A DNA stretch of 64,000 nt from assembly GCF_038433155.1 (NCBI RefSeq), contig NZ_JBCDMW010000039.1, positions 12,475-76,474 on the forward strand, in the 5' to 3' direction. This DNA comes from Luteococcus sp038433155 (GTDB taxonomy: Bacteria > Actinomycetota > Actinomycetes > Propionibacteriales > Propionibacteriaceae). Below are positions 43,323 through 51,276 of the stretch, piece by piece (position 1 is the first letter of the stretch; each line of letters begins with the position of its first letter). The notes under the pieces are model-generated. The model was not told where the DNA came from. It was given only the letters and a program-made list of their open reading frames with translations, and ran no database searches. Position numbers and translations under genes: made by a program.

Positions 43323-44270
43323 TCACCTGCTCCGGTCAAGAAGCGCCTCCGACTCCACGCAGCCGCGGCGACAGGATCGGAAGTCAACTGGCTGGCCCAG
43401 CATTCGCAGGCCCGCCACAACCATCGCCGCGCAGGCGCACGGCCTCTGATCGGTGTCCGCAAAGCCGAAACGCATTGTCGTCTCACCTTGCAGGACGTGA
43501 AGATTGTCCCTGTCCATGTCTCGGAAGACAGCCGAACCGGTGTGGCCAAGGCGTCCATCCAGCTCAACCAGCAGGGGCCCATAGCGGATGTCGCGAAATC
43601 CCGCCCTGCTGCGTGTCTGGCGCACTCCGGCCGGCAGGCCGTGGGGACGCTCCACGTCCTGGAGCCACATCACCTCCAGCACGCTCAGTGCGCCCTGCCC
43701 CACATCACCCAACGCCCCGCGCACGACCTCCCGCCGCGGGAAGATGTCGAACTTCTCCAGCTCCGCCAGGATGCGCTTGGCCGTGGTCTTTCGGGAGTTC
43801 ACGGCATCGGCCAGAATCGCCACCGTCTTGTCCGGGTGCTGTCGGACCAGGTCCAGCGCCGTACGTTCCACGGTGGTCCGGGGCGGCTCGCCCACCGACT
43901 TGAAGGGGATCCTGGTCCGCATCACCTCCCATGGCCCGGCTTGCACCGACCGGTGGCTGCTTGGAACCAGGAGCATGATCCGGTCGGAAGCTCGGTACCA
44001 GCCCTGCAACGCACCGGCGGTGTCCCGGGCCAGGGCGGCCCCCTCCCCCGCGGCCAGCAGCGCCAGCCATTGGCGGGTTCCTGCGCTCCACTCCCCAGTG
44101 TGGGCGACGTACAACCCGCGCCCCGCTCGCACCCAATGACCCTCCCGGATCAGCCGAGCCACCGCGCTACGGGGAAAGCCCACCATCCTGCATTGAGCTG
44201 CGCTGACTGCGCAGGCCTGAGCCGTGATCAGGTCACGCAGGGGTTCTGGAAGGGGAATCCGGGGCCGCAT
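43323..44270 (-). CDS. AbiEi-antitoxin-like HTH plus DUF559/Vsr-like domain protein
   Basis: 315 residues from the ATG at 44270. The N-terminal part (about 10-80; RSAVARLIREGHWVRAGRGLY) resembles the winged HTH of AbiEi-type antitoxins. The C-terminal part (about 215-305; LLVELDGRLGHTGSAVFRDM, DRDN, TTMRFGFAD, CACAAMVVAGLRMLG) resembles the DUF559/Vsr endonuclease-like fold. No AbiEii nucleotidyltransferase toxin lies nearby, so it is an orphan. It is enclosed by two 65-nt direct repeats, which suggests a movable cassette. Confidence 0.82.
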   Translation of the reverse strand: MRPRIPLPEPLRDLITAQACAVSAAQCRMVGFPRSAVARLIREGHWVRAGRGLYVAHTGEWSAGTRQWLALLAAGEGAALARDTAGALQGWYRASDRIMLLVPSSHRSVQAGPWEVMRTRIPFKSVGEPPRTTVERTALDLVRQHPDKTVAILADAVNSRKTTAKRILAELEKFDIFPRREVVRGALGDVGQGALSVLEVMWLQDVERPHGLPAGVRQTRSRAGFRDIRYGPLLVELDGRLGHTGSAVFRDMDRDNLHVLQGETTMRFGFADTDQRPCACAAMVVAGLRMLGQPVDFRSCRRGCVESEALLDRSR

Positions 44271-44363
44271 GCTTTCGAGCCTGCTGTCCCCGGGAGACCA
44301 GCGGAAGGGCCCGGCGCCGACGGACAACAAATGGACAACACCCTGTGAATCGGGCACAAGACC

Positions 44364-44428
44364 CTGGACAGCTGTCCCGAGGAAGTTTGTGTCGTGACTT
44401 CGGCACCCAAAGTTCCACAGGACAAGCG
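44364..44428. repeat. 65-nt palindromic repeat, right copy
   Basis: Same length and orientation as 43241-43305; the distal arm CAAAGTTCCACAGGACAAGCG is nearly identical, while the proximal arm has diverged (CTGTCCCGAGGAAGTTTG). It lies between the cassette gene start and the end of the next minus-strand operon, so it could also work as a terminator. Confidence 0.75.
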
Positions 44429-44460
44429 CCCCAGTCCGTCGATCCCCGGAAACCCGGGTT

Positions 44461-45081
44461 TCAGGAGACCGGCAAGGCCGCGTAGTGGGGCGGGCTCCAC
44501 GCGATCCGCAGTTCGCCGGGCTCCGCCCCGTCGGGCAGCGCCCACAACCTGGTGCTCTCCCAGCTCGGCGGGCGCTCCTCCCCCTCATTGGGCGGCAGCA
44601 CCTTGCCCGCGATCACCGCCGGCCCGCTGTGATCCCTGGGCACACACTCGTTCTCCACCGCGCCGCGGGCGGCGGCGCCCGCCTTCATGCCGACGCCGGG
44701 CACGAACCTGCGCCCCTGACGGTCCAGCAGGCTGACCCTGCAGCCGTTGAGCAGCGCTTCCGGGTCGGCCTCGAAGCGCACCACGCTGCGCCAGAGCGTC
44801 TGCCCGGGGGGCACGCTCCAGGAGCCGTCGGTCACCTTCTCGACCCTGACCAGGTGCATCGTGACGTCGATGGTGTAGTCAAAGCCCGTGTCCCGGGTGG
44901 GATGCACCAGGTGCACGGTGCCGTCGGTGGCGCGATGCGCCTGGTGGTACTGCTGCGTCCGGTAGAGCCGGAAGTAGGCCCACGACGACGAGGCGACGGC
45001 CAGCGCCAGCAGCGGCAGGAGCAGGGCCAGCCAGAGCCGGTTGCGTCGCCACCAGGACGTCGGGGCGGTAGTGAGTGCCAT
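44461..45081 (-). CDS. Membrane-anchored protein of unknown function, third gene of operon
   Basis: 206 residues with one N-terminal membrane helix (about 14-36) and an extracytoplasmic domain containing two cysteines (NGCRVSLLD, ENECVPRD). I recognise no family. Its ATG overlaps the stop of the preceding gene by one base (TGATG), so it is translationally coupled. All three proteins of this operon share a helix-plus-beta-rich layout with a paired-cysteine pattern and may be related or form a complex at the cell surface. Confidence 0.7.
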   Translation of the reverse strand: MALTTAPTSWWRRNRLWLALLLPLLALAVASSSWAYFRLYRTQQYHQAHRATDGTVHLVHPTRDTGFDYTIDVTMHLVRVEKVTDGSWSVPPGQTLWRSVVRFEADPEALLNGCRVSLLDRQGRRFVPGVGMKAGAAARGAVENECVPRDHSGPAVIAGKVLPPNEGEERPPSWESTRLWALPDGAEPGELRIAWSPPHYAALPVS

Positions 45082-45641
45082 CAGGAGTTCTCCTGCTCCG
45101 CGTCAAAGGTGGCCGTGCTGGCCTCCAGCTTCTGGGCCCTGGCCTGGTCAATCTGCAGGTCGATCACGGCGACGTCATCGCCCTGCTGCCCACCGGCCGT
45201 TGGCACCTCATAGCGGGCGCCGGCCAGCACCCCCTTGGGCAGCTCGAAGATCTGCCGGCAGCCGTGCTCGATGCCGGGCAGGGACACGCCGCAGCTCAGC
45301 GTCACCGCCTGCTTGCCGCCGAAGCGTCGCCCGTCGACGGACACGATGCTGCCGGGGTCCAGCGACTCGGTGCTGTCCTTGGCGGTGTAGCCCAGGTCCA
45401 CCACCAACCAGATGCCGCGGGTGGTGGCCACCCCGGAGTAGTTCTTCACCTTCGCAGCGCTGCTCACCCCGTGCACAGTGACGGACAGGGTGCGCATCGG
45501 CACCGCCTGACCCACCACACCGGTGCGCTCGTAGCGCTGCTCCAGCACGTCAGTGGGGTCGTGCAGGCGTTCATTGACCAGGGATCCGACGCTCATCGCC
45601 GCCAGCACGGCGACGGCCGTGGCGGCCTGTTGACGCCTCAT
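45081..45641 (-). CDS. Secreted or anchored protein of unknown function, second gene of operon
   Basis: 186 residues. A short N-terminal hydrophobic stretch (about 6-22) acts as signal or anchor. The domain (VKNYSGVATTRGIWLVVDLGYTAKD ... GCRQIFELPKGVLAG) resembles immunoglobulin-like DUF4352-type folds in its pattern of long strands, but this is only a resemblance. Two cysteines (LSCGVSLPG, EHGCRQ) could pair. It starts 10 bp after the first gene's stop. Confidence 0.68.
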   Translation of the reverse strand: MRRQQAATAVAVLAAMSVGSLVNERLHDPTDVLEQRYERTGVVGQAVPMRTLSVTVHGVSSAAKVKNYSGVATTRGIWLVVDLGYTAKDSTESLDPGSIVSVDGRRFGGKQAVTLSCGVSLPGIEHGCRQIFELPKGVLAGARYEVPTAGGQQGDDVAVIDLQIDQARAQKLEASTATFDAEQENS

Positions 45642-45651
45642 GCCGCCTCCC

Positions 45652-46380
45652 TCATGACGCCAGCTTCTTGGTGGGAACGGTCACGGTGGCCGCCGGGGTG
45701 ATGTCTCGCCAGCCCATCCCGCCGTCCAGATTGGAGGCCCGCCAGACCTGTGATGAGGCTATGACGGTCATCTGACTAGGGGTGGGACTGGCTGAATCCT
45801 GCCTGAAGACCGCCACGAACAACTGCTCCATCCCGGGCTGCAGGGACGGCATGTCCAGGCTGTCCTCGCGCAGGATTCGTTCCGGGTGGCAGACGCCGGG
45901 GACGGTCACCATGCCACCGGGGACGCAGCCCGGCACATCGATCCGCAGCGCCTCCTGGAAGATCACGGGCAGGACGGGATCCGGGTGCTCGGAGGTCACC
46001 TTGCCCACCACCAGCAGATAGCGCTGCCCCGGGGTCTTGCGCAGCAGTTTGGGCACCTCGTCGGCATACCAACTCTTGGTCACGGTGAGCTTGAAGGGCG
46101 ACGCGGACAGCTCGGAACCCGTTGCCACCACAGGCAATTCCTCCTCGACAGCCCGGACATGGGACCAGCCGCCGAAGGCACCCACCAGCACCAGGCCGAG
46201 CGCAATCAGGCCAAAGACCAGGTTGGTGGGGGTGACGACGTCGGAGATCTGCTGAGCCCAGGCCCAGAGCCGACGCACGGCGGCCAGCCGCGACGGCGGC
46301 CGCTGACCGGTCTGCCCCGGGCTCTGGTCGGGGGTGGGCGACGACTCGACTGGGTCAGTCGTCTGGTCGTTCGTCCACAT
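45652..46380 (-). CDS. Membrane-anchored protein of unknown function, first gene of operon
   Basis: 242 residues. A Pro/Thr/Gln-rich cytoplasmic N-terminus (about 1-30) precedes one membrane helix (about 52-72) and an extracytoplasmic beta-rich domain (SPFKLTVTKSWYADE, QRYLLVVGKVTSEHPD, LQPGMEQLFVAVFRQ) of the type in the next gene. Two cysteines (PGCVPGG, GVCHPE) lie close together. Leaderless promoter pattern (TATCCT 7 nt before the ATG). It is divergent from the large lipoprotein gene. Confidence 0.72.
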   Translation of the reverse strand: MWTNDQTTDPVESSPTPDQSPGQTGQRPPSRLAAVRRLWAWAQQISDVVTPTNLVFGLIALGLVLVGAFGGWSHVRAVEEELPVVATGSELSASPFKLTVTKSWYADEVPKLLRKTPGQRYLLVVGKVTSEHPDPVLPVIFQEALRIDVPGCVPGGMVTVPGVCHPERILREDSLDMPSLQPGMEQLFVAVFRQDSASPTPSQMTVIASSQVWRASNLDGGMGWRDITPAATVTVPTKKLAS

Positions 46381-46387
46381 GGTTTTC

Positions 46388-46393
46388 AGGATA
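46388..46393 (-). promoter_or_regulatory. -10 element of the three-gene operon, leaderless pattern
   Basis: TATCCT on the minus strand, 7 nt before the ATG at 46380. Confidence 0.45.
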
Positions 46394-46482
46394 GGGGCTG
46401 AGCGGGTCGGTTGTTAGCCTGACCGTATCCCCCGATGAATTGTCCGAACCCCGTCCGAACGATCCGAAGGGCACCCAACCAC

Positions 46483-48648
46483 GTGACCACCAATCGCCGC
46501 ACCTTCCTTGCCATCGGCGCCGCCGGTCTGGCCGCGACCACCGTCGTCGGCTGCACCAAGGATGAGCCCGAGGAGCAGCCGAGCCCCAGCCCCAGCGACC
46601 CGAGCAGCGCGGGCGGCTCCGCCGGCAACCCGTCGGGACCCGCGGTCAAGGGCAGCCTGAAGGAGGCGATCCTGGCCGACAAGCCGCTGCTCTACCTGGA
46701 CTTCCAGGACGACTCGGGCGCCAAGGCCCCCGCGGACCAGTCCGGCCACCAGCGCAAGACCGTGATGCACGGTGACAAGTGGTGGGTCAACGACGCCCTG
46801 AGCACCCCGGCACCCAATGGCGTGGGCCGGGCCTTCTACTCGGGCCTGAGCAATGACACGGCCTGGGTGGAGATTCCCGACGCGAAGGACTGGTTGGCCG
46901 AGGTGCCGACCACCGGCGTGACCGTGGAGATGTGGCTCTTCCAGGAGGAGCCGAACTTCAACCAGGCGCTGCTGGCCATCCCGTCGGACCAGGACCAGGT
47001 GGGTTGGGCCCTGGGTCTGGAACGCGACGGCACCGGCCTGGCGGCCGAGGGCCCCGAGTACAAGGGGGCACACTTCAAGACGGCCAGGACCACCAACCAG
47101 TGGCACCACTACGCGCTCACCGTCACCGACAAGGGCGGGGTCAACGGCTACCTGGACGGCAAGCAGGTGGGCACCGGCAACATCGGGCCCTACAAGGGCA
47201 AGGTCACCGGCGCCGCCGTCGGCACCCGGGACGTGAAGAAGGGCACGGGCGCCTCACTGTCCGGGCAGTGGTCCCAGTACGCCATCTTCGGCTCCCCGCT
47301 GCCCGCGGACCGGATCAAGGCACACTACGACGCGGCGGTCGCCGCCAATGCCCAGCCCGTCGTGCGGGGCGTCGACGCCTACTTCGGCGGCCCGGAGAAC
47401 TACTACAAGCAGTTCACCAATGCCGAGGTGCTGGCCGACGCCACCCGCTTCCCCGTCGCCGAGTGGTGGATCAACGGCACGGTGGAGGAGCTGAAGCAGG
47501 AGAAGAACTACACCCACGGCGGTGTGGTGGTGGACCCGAAGGTCACCCCGGAGGCGTTGCAGCAGTCCGGGATGTGGGCCATCCGCACCACCGGGATGGA
47601 CATGAACGGCAAGGCCGGGGCGGAGACCGTCGGGTGGCTGCCCGAGGACGAGGCCGACATGGACAGCGTCAAGATGAAGAAGCTGGAGGAGAACCTGGAC
47701 AAGCACCCCAAGGGGTACCTGGCCTACTCCAACTTCGGCACCGGCGTCACCATCTCCTCGATTGACCGCTACCGGGTCAAGCCGCTGATCGACCGGCCGG
47801 ACCTGCACCAGGTCTCCGCCGACCTCTACTCCTACTGCGTGCATCCCACCATGCGCTCGCAGGTGGCCAAGGCCTGGAACCTGCCCGAGGACGTGATCCG
47901 TCGCGCCGCCGCCCACGGCATGGTGGTGGAGCGTTGCCGCGCCTTCCTCAGCCGCCCCATGCCGGTCTGGGGCGTGGTGGCGATTGGCCATGCCAATGTG
48001 GTGCGCAAGGGCGAGCCCGGCTACGGCTCGGTGCCCACCGCCGACGAGGTGGAGGGTGCCCTGATGTCCTGCATCACGGCGGGCGCCAGCGGAATCCTGA
48101 TCTTTCCCCAGACCTTCGCCGACGACAAGCCGGCGCCGATCTGGAAGGCCAGTGAAACCTACAAGGTGGGCGACACCGTGCGGGATTCCAAGGAGGAGTA
48201 CCGCTTCTGGTACTGCCGCAGCGAGCCGAAGAAGGGCGTCGACCCACGGGAGGTGACCGACGACTCCTGGCTGAGCTGGCGTCCCGGCGCCTTCGGTGTG
48301 CGCAACGACGGTCACTACGCCCGCGGCGTGAGCGATCGGGTGAAGAAGGTGACCGCACGGCTGCAGACCCTGGCGCCGGTGCTCTACTCCCAGTCCGAGC
48401 CGCGCACCTTCCATGCGGACCTGCACACCCGTTACTGGCCCAAGGCGCCCGACGGCCACAGCTACCTGATTGCGATGCAGCGGATCCAGCACGAGAAGGG
48501 CACCTACGAGTTCCGCCTGCCCGAGGGGGTCACGCCGGACCAGCTTGAGGTGATGGAGGAGAACCGGACTGTCGCGGTGAAGGACGGGGTGTTCAGCGAC
48601 ACGTTCGAGAACGAGTGGGAGCACCACCTCTACCGCTGGAAGTCCTGA
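46483..48648 (+). CDS. Large Tat-type lipoprotein with LamG-like domain
   Basis: 721 residues from the GTG at 46483 (GAAGGG 11 nt upstream); an ATG at 46435 would add 16 residues. The signal TTNRRTFLAIGAAGLAATT ends in the lipobox VVGC, so it is a Tat-exported lipoprotein, followed by a Glu/Pro/Ser linker. A LamG/concanavalin-like domain (about 70-280; PLLYLDFQDDSG, VTVEMWLFQEE, WHHYALTVTDKGGVNGYLDG) precedes a large C-terminal region (about 300-690). That region looks like a glycosidase TIM barrel (GVVVDPKVTPEALQQ, GYLAYSNFGTG, MSCITAGASGILIFPQ) ending in a beta domain. It likely binds and perhaps cleaves a glycan outside the cell. Confidence 0.82.
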   Translation: MTTNRRTFLAIGAAGLAATTVVGCTKDEPEEQPSPSPSDPSSAGGSAGNPSGPAVKGSLKEAILADKPLLYLDFQDDSGAKAPADQSGHQRKTVMHGDKWWVNDALSTPAPNGVGRAFYSGLSNDTAWVEIPDAKDWLAEVPTTGVTVEMWLFQEEPNFNQALLAIPSDQDQVGWALGLERDGTGLAAEGPEYKGAHFKTARTTNQWHHYALTVTDKGGVNGYLDGKQVGTGNIGPYKGKVTGAAVGTRDVKKGTGASLSGQWSQYAIFGSPLPADRIKAHYDAAVAANAQPVVRGVDAYFGGPENYYKQFTNAEVLADATRFPVAEWWINGTVEELKQEKNYTHGGVVVDPKVTPEALQQSGMWAIRTTGMDMNGKAGAETVGWLPEDEADMDSVKMKKLEENLDKHPKGYLAYSNFGTGVTISSIDRYRVKPLIDRPDLHQVSADLYSYCVHPTMRSQVAKAWNLPEDVIRRAAAHGMVVERCRAFLSRPMPVWGVVAIGHANVVRKGEPGYGSVPTADEVEGALMSCITAGASGILIFPQTFADDKPAPIWKASETYKVGDTVRDSKEEYRFWYCRSEPKKGVDPREVTDDSWLSWRPGAFGVRNDGHYARGVSDRVKKVTARLQTLAPVLYSQSEPRTFHADLHTRYWPKAPDGHSYLIAMQRIQHEKGTYEFRLPEGVTPDQLEVMEENRTVAVKDGVFSDTFENEWEHHLYRWKS

Positions 48649-48675
48649 CCTCTGGTGGAGTCGGCGAGGGGCGGG

Positions 48676-48823
48676 GTCGACGCCGGGCCGGCAACCTCTG
48701 GCGCTGCGTCTCGTCGACGCTCGCTCGCGTCTCCTCGCGGAAACGCGCTGCGAGACTCGGGATCCGACGACGACCCCACGACACCCGAGCCCGACCCAAC
48801 CACGGTGGCCGAGCCTGTCGAGG
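48676..48823. repeat. Diverged reverse copy of the 107-bp element plus a 15-mer repeat
   Basis: About 48676-48775 matches the reverse complement of 19807-19913 over most of its length (for example CTCTGGCGCTGCGTCTCGT and CTCGCGTCTCCTCGCGGAA). The inverted termini are less complete than in the first copy. CCGAGCCTGTCGAGG follows at 48809-48823. Confidence 0.65.
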
Positions 48824-48903
48824 CCCCGCCCCGCGACGGCCGAACCCGTCGCGGCGACCGTCACGGCGGGCAGCCGAGCGACAGTCGCTACACTGTCGCG
48901 AGC

Positions 48904-48976
48904 GCCCCTATAGCTCAGCTGGCAGAGCAGCGGACTTTTAATCCGCGGGTCCAGGGTTCGATCCCCTGTGGGGGCA
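48904..48976 (+). tRNA. tRNA-Lys (UUU)
   Basis: 73 nt. Acceptor GCCCCTA pairs with TGGGGGC, discriminator A. Anticodon loop CTTTTAA with anticodon TTT. T-loop GGTTCGATC is present. CCA is not encoded. Confidence 0.97.
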
Positions 48977-49022
48977 CGACTGCGGGTCGCGACTGAGCGA
49001 CATCACTGCGGAGGAGGTTGCC

Positions 49023-49631
49023 ATGCGCGGTTTCCTGGTGGTGCTCCTGGTCGGCCTGGTGCTGCTGGCGCTGGCGGCCTGGCGGGACCGGCAGACCCGT
49101 CGGATTGCCGAGGGTCGGCTGGGCGCACCGCTGGAGAGCCTGACGCCACCCAGCCCGTCGGATCCCGACGCCGGCCAGCGGGAGGCGCTGGAGAGCTTCC
49201 GCGCCAGCCAGCCCCGGTACGACGCCGTTCTGGCGGACCAGCGCTTCGCCAGTTGGGCCAAACCCCCGACGGCCGAGGCCGCCCAGGTGGACCTGCTCTG
49301 TTGCCCCGAGGGCGTGGGCAGCCTTCGGGAGCTCTTGCCCAGCCTGCAGAAGGCACGGGCCAGCCATCGTGGCCTGGTGCTGGTCTGCCCCGGCTTCGAC
49401 GAGGACTTGCTCACCCACCTGGTGACCACGGGCGGCCCGGCCCGCCCGGTGCCCCTGCTGGCCAGCCCGCAGACCTGCCGGGAGCTGGCCGACCTGACCG
49501 GCGCAACGCCGGCTGACCGGACAGATCTCCAGTCCGGAGCGGCCCCACGCCTGCACGGCACGGCTCGACGGGTGGTGGCCGACGCCACCGGTTGTTGGCT
49601 GGACGCCTCACTGGGTGAGCCGCCCGCCTGA
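49023..49631 (+). CDS. Small membrane-anchored protein of unknown function
   Basis: 202 residues, start well supported by GGAGGA 5-9 nt upstream. One N-terminal membrane helix (about 3-21) and a soluble part with two alternating alpha/beta-like halves (VDLLCCPEGVGSLRELLPSL, GLVLVCPGFDEDLLTHLV). No family is recognised. It starts 46 bp after tRNA-Lys and is followed by a small hairpin. Confidence 0.7.
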   Translation: MRGFLVVLLVGLVLLALAAWRDRQTRRIAEGRLGAPLESLTPPSPSDPDAGQREALESFRASQPRYDAVLADQRFASWAKPPTAEAAQVDLLCCPEGVGSLRELLPSLQKARASHRGLVLVCPGFDEDLLTHLVTTGGPARPVPLLASPQTCRELADLTGATPADRTDLQSGAAPRLHGTARRVVADATGCWLDASLGEPPA

Positions 49632-49657
49632 ACCCTCGAGGACAGCTTGAGGGTTTG
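49631..49657 (+). terminator. Small terminator-like hairpin
   Basis: AACCCTC / GAGGGTT arms (49631-49637, 49649-49655) around an 11-nt loop, then a short T-run. It begins at the last base of the preceding gene's stop codon. Confidence 0.5.
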
Positions 49658-49978
49658 CGGGCAGCCCCCGGTCTCCGCGCCGTCATTTCCCATTCACCGG
49701 GACGCCTGTCCAGAGCGTCGTCATGTCATCTGGAGGATCCCGCTTGACGTCAAGCGATTCCACCTCTTTCGAGCGGCCAGTCCCCGTCTGGACAGCCATC
49801 CACGGTTCACCCGGAGGTTGCCCGCGCTTGCTTGCCTGCAAGGAATCCAGCGAATCGGTCAGTCGCAGGACCGTACTGCCGCTGCCTACAGTCCTTGCCC
49901 GTGGCCACGACGCGGCGAAGGTCGGGGCCGACAGCTTGGCTCGACAGCACACGGCCGTGGCCGTTGAAAGGGAACCCC
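49658..49978. other. Long leader region before the secreted SH3 protein gene
   Basis: About 320 bp without a supported gene. It holds a perfect 16-bp palindrome CGCTTGACGTCAAGCG (49741-49756), a candidate -10 TACAGT (49887-49892) and several short inverted repeats (TGTCCAG/CTGGACA). A long structured leader before a cell-wall gene invites a riboswitch search, but I could not match a known class. Confidence 0.4.
49741..49756. promoter_or_regulatory. Perfect 16-bp palindrome, candidate operator
   Basis: CGCTTGACGTCAAGCG, 222 bp before the next start codon. No regulator gene adjoins it. Confidence 0.4.
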
Positions 49979-50935
49979 ATGTCTGCACTGCGAACCACCC
50001 GCCCACTCGTCGCGACGGCGATGGCCGCGGCCCTGCTGGCCGGTGGCGCCCAGGTCTCCACCCCCGCCGCGCAGGCCGCGCCGCAACCGGCAAGGACGGT
50101 GAACAAGGCCAAGGCCGGCCAGGCCACCACCACGTCGGACCTGTCGGTCCGCTCCCAGGCCAGCACCAAGTCCAAGCGGGTCGGCATCCTCAAGAAGGGC
50201 AGCCGGGTGGCCGTGACCGGCAAGCGAGTGAACGGGATGGCCCAGATCCGCTGGCAGGGCAAGCTGCGTTGGGTGAGCGCCAAGTACCTGAAGGGCGCCG
50301 GCTCAGCCGCCCAGACCACGACGGCCCAGCCGCTCAAGGCCGGCATCCTGAAGGCGACGGTCACCCTGGCGATCCGCGAGCAGCCCAGCACTGCGTCGAA
50401 GCGGGTGGGCACCATCGCCAAGGGCAATGAGGTGGCCATCACCGGCAAGCAGGTCAATGGCATGGCCCAGCTGTACTGGATGGGGAACCACCGCTGGGTG
50501 AGCGCGAAGTACCTGTCCCGCGGGGGCGTCGCGGCCACCCCACAGGCGCGCAACCGCGCCCCGCAGAATGTCGTCGCCTACAACCCGCTTGCCCTGCCGG
50601 GGTCCACCGTCGCGGCCAAGCGGGTGGCGGCCGTGGTCACCACCGACCACCCGCAGATCCGCACCATCCACGGCATCCGGATTGACCCGGGATCCGACCA
50701 CCACACCGGCCGCGCCGTGGACGTGATGCTGCCCAACTACCGCTCCAACCAGGCCCTGGGTTGGGAGATCGCCAACCAGATGCGGTCCCGCGCCGACGAG
50801 CTGGGCATCACCTACGTGATCTTCCAGCAGAAGATCTGGTCCGTGGCCCGTGACGGCGAGGGTTGGCGTCCGATGGCCGACCGGGGCAACGACACCCAGA
50901 ACCACATCGACCACGTGCACGTCTCGGTTCGCTGA
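49979..50935 (+). CDS. Secreted protein with two SH3b domains and a C-terminal ARB_07466/VldE-like domain
   Basis: 318 residues from the ATG at 49979, preceded by GAAAGGGAA. Sec signal peptide (about 1-34, cleavage after AAQAA). Two bacterial SH3 repeats (about 50-105 and 125-185) share DLSVRSQAST/TLAIREQPST, VNGMAQ and RWVSAKYL. The C-terminal domain (about 205-318) has IDPGSDHHTGRAVDVMLPNY and NHIDHVHVSV, with His and Asp residues as in M15-like peptidoglycan peptidases or their relatives. It probably acts on or binds the cell wall. tRNA-Glu lies 66 bp downstream. Confidence 0.88.
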   Translation: MSALRTTRPLVATAMAAALLAGGAQVSTPAAQAAPQPARTVNKAKAGQATTTSDLSVRSQASTKSKRVGILKKGSRVAVTGKRVNGMAQIRWQGKLRWVSAKYLKGAGSAAQTTTAQPLKAGILKATVTLAIREQPSTASKRVGTIAKGNEVAITGKQVNGMAQLYWMGNHRWVSAKYLSRGGVAATPQARNRAPQNVVAYNPLALPGSTVAAKRVAAVVTTDHPQIRTIHGIRIDPGSDHHTGRAVDVMLPNYRSNQALGWEIANQMRSRADELGITYVIFQQKIWSVARDGEGWRPMADRGNDTQNHIDHVHVSVR

Positions 50936-51001
50936 CCCGCGCCGGGCCTACCCTCCCCGGTTTTGAGCCCCGAGCGAATGCCCCTAGACTTGGACGGTCG
51001 C

Positions 51002-51074
51002 GTCCCCATCGTCTAGCGGCCCAGGACACCGCCCTTTCAAGGCGGCAGCGCGGGTTCGAATCCCGTTGGGGATA
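51002..51074 (+). tRNA. tRNA-Glu (UUC)
   Basis: 73 nt. Acceptor GTCCCCA with TGGGGAT (one G-U), discriminator A. Anticodon loop CTTTCAA with TTC. An 18-G run starts 12 bp downstream. Confidence 0.97.
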
Positions 51075-51086
51075 CAACACAGAAGT

Positions 51087-51104
51087 GGGGGGGGGGGGGG
51101 GGGG
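51087..51104 (+). repeat. Homopolymer run of 18 G
   Basis: Uninterrupted G18 followed by AGGG, between tRNA-Glu and the 3' end of the convergent mannosidase gene. Runs of this length are slippage-prone and also easily misread by sequencers. The rest of 51105-51276 shows no feature. Confidence 0.9.
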
Positions 51105-51276
51105 AGGGATACAAGGAGGGAGGGCCCTACACCGAAACACCCACTATCCCCTCCGGCCAGTGGAAACACTGACCGGAGGCCACTTCCCGCAGTCGGACAT
51201 TCACTGGCACTGGACGCCATTGGAGGACGCGTCTGTAACCACTCCCAGAACCCTGTCTCCGGGATGTCCGCTACCG

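Noticed and set aside
43241..44428. Insertion sequence or integron
   Set aside because: No transposase or integrase is encoded and no target-site duplication is visible; only the two repeats and one gene are present.
49658..49978. Cyclic di-AMP (ydaO-type) riboswitch before the SH3 protein gene
   Set aside because: Context fits, but the conserved core segments could not be found by eye. Left as an unassigned leader.
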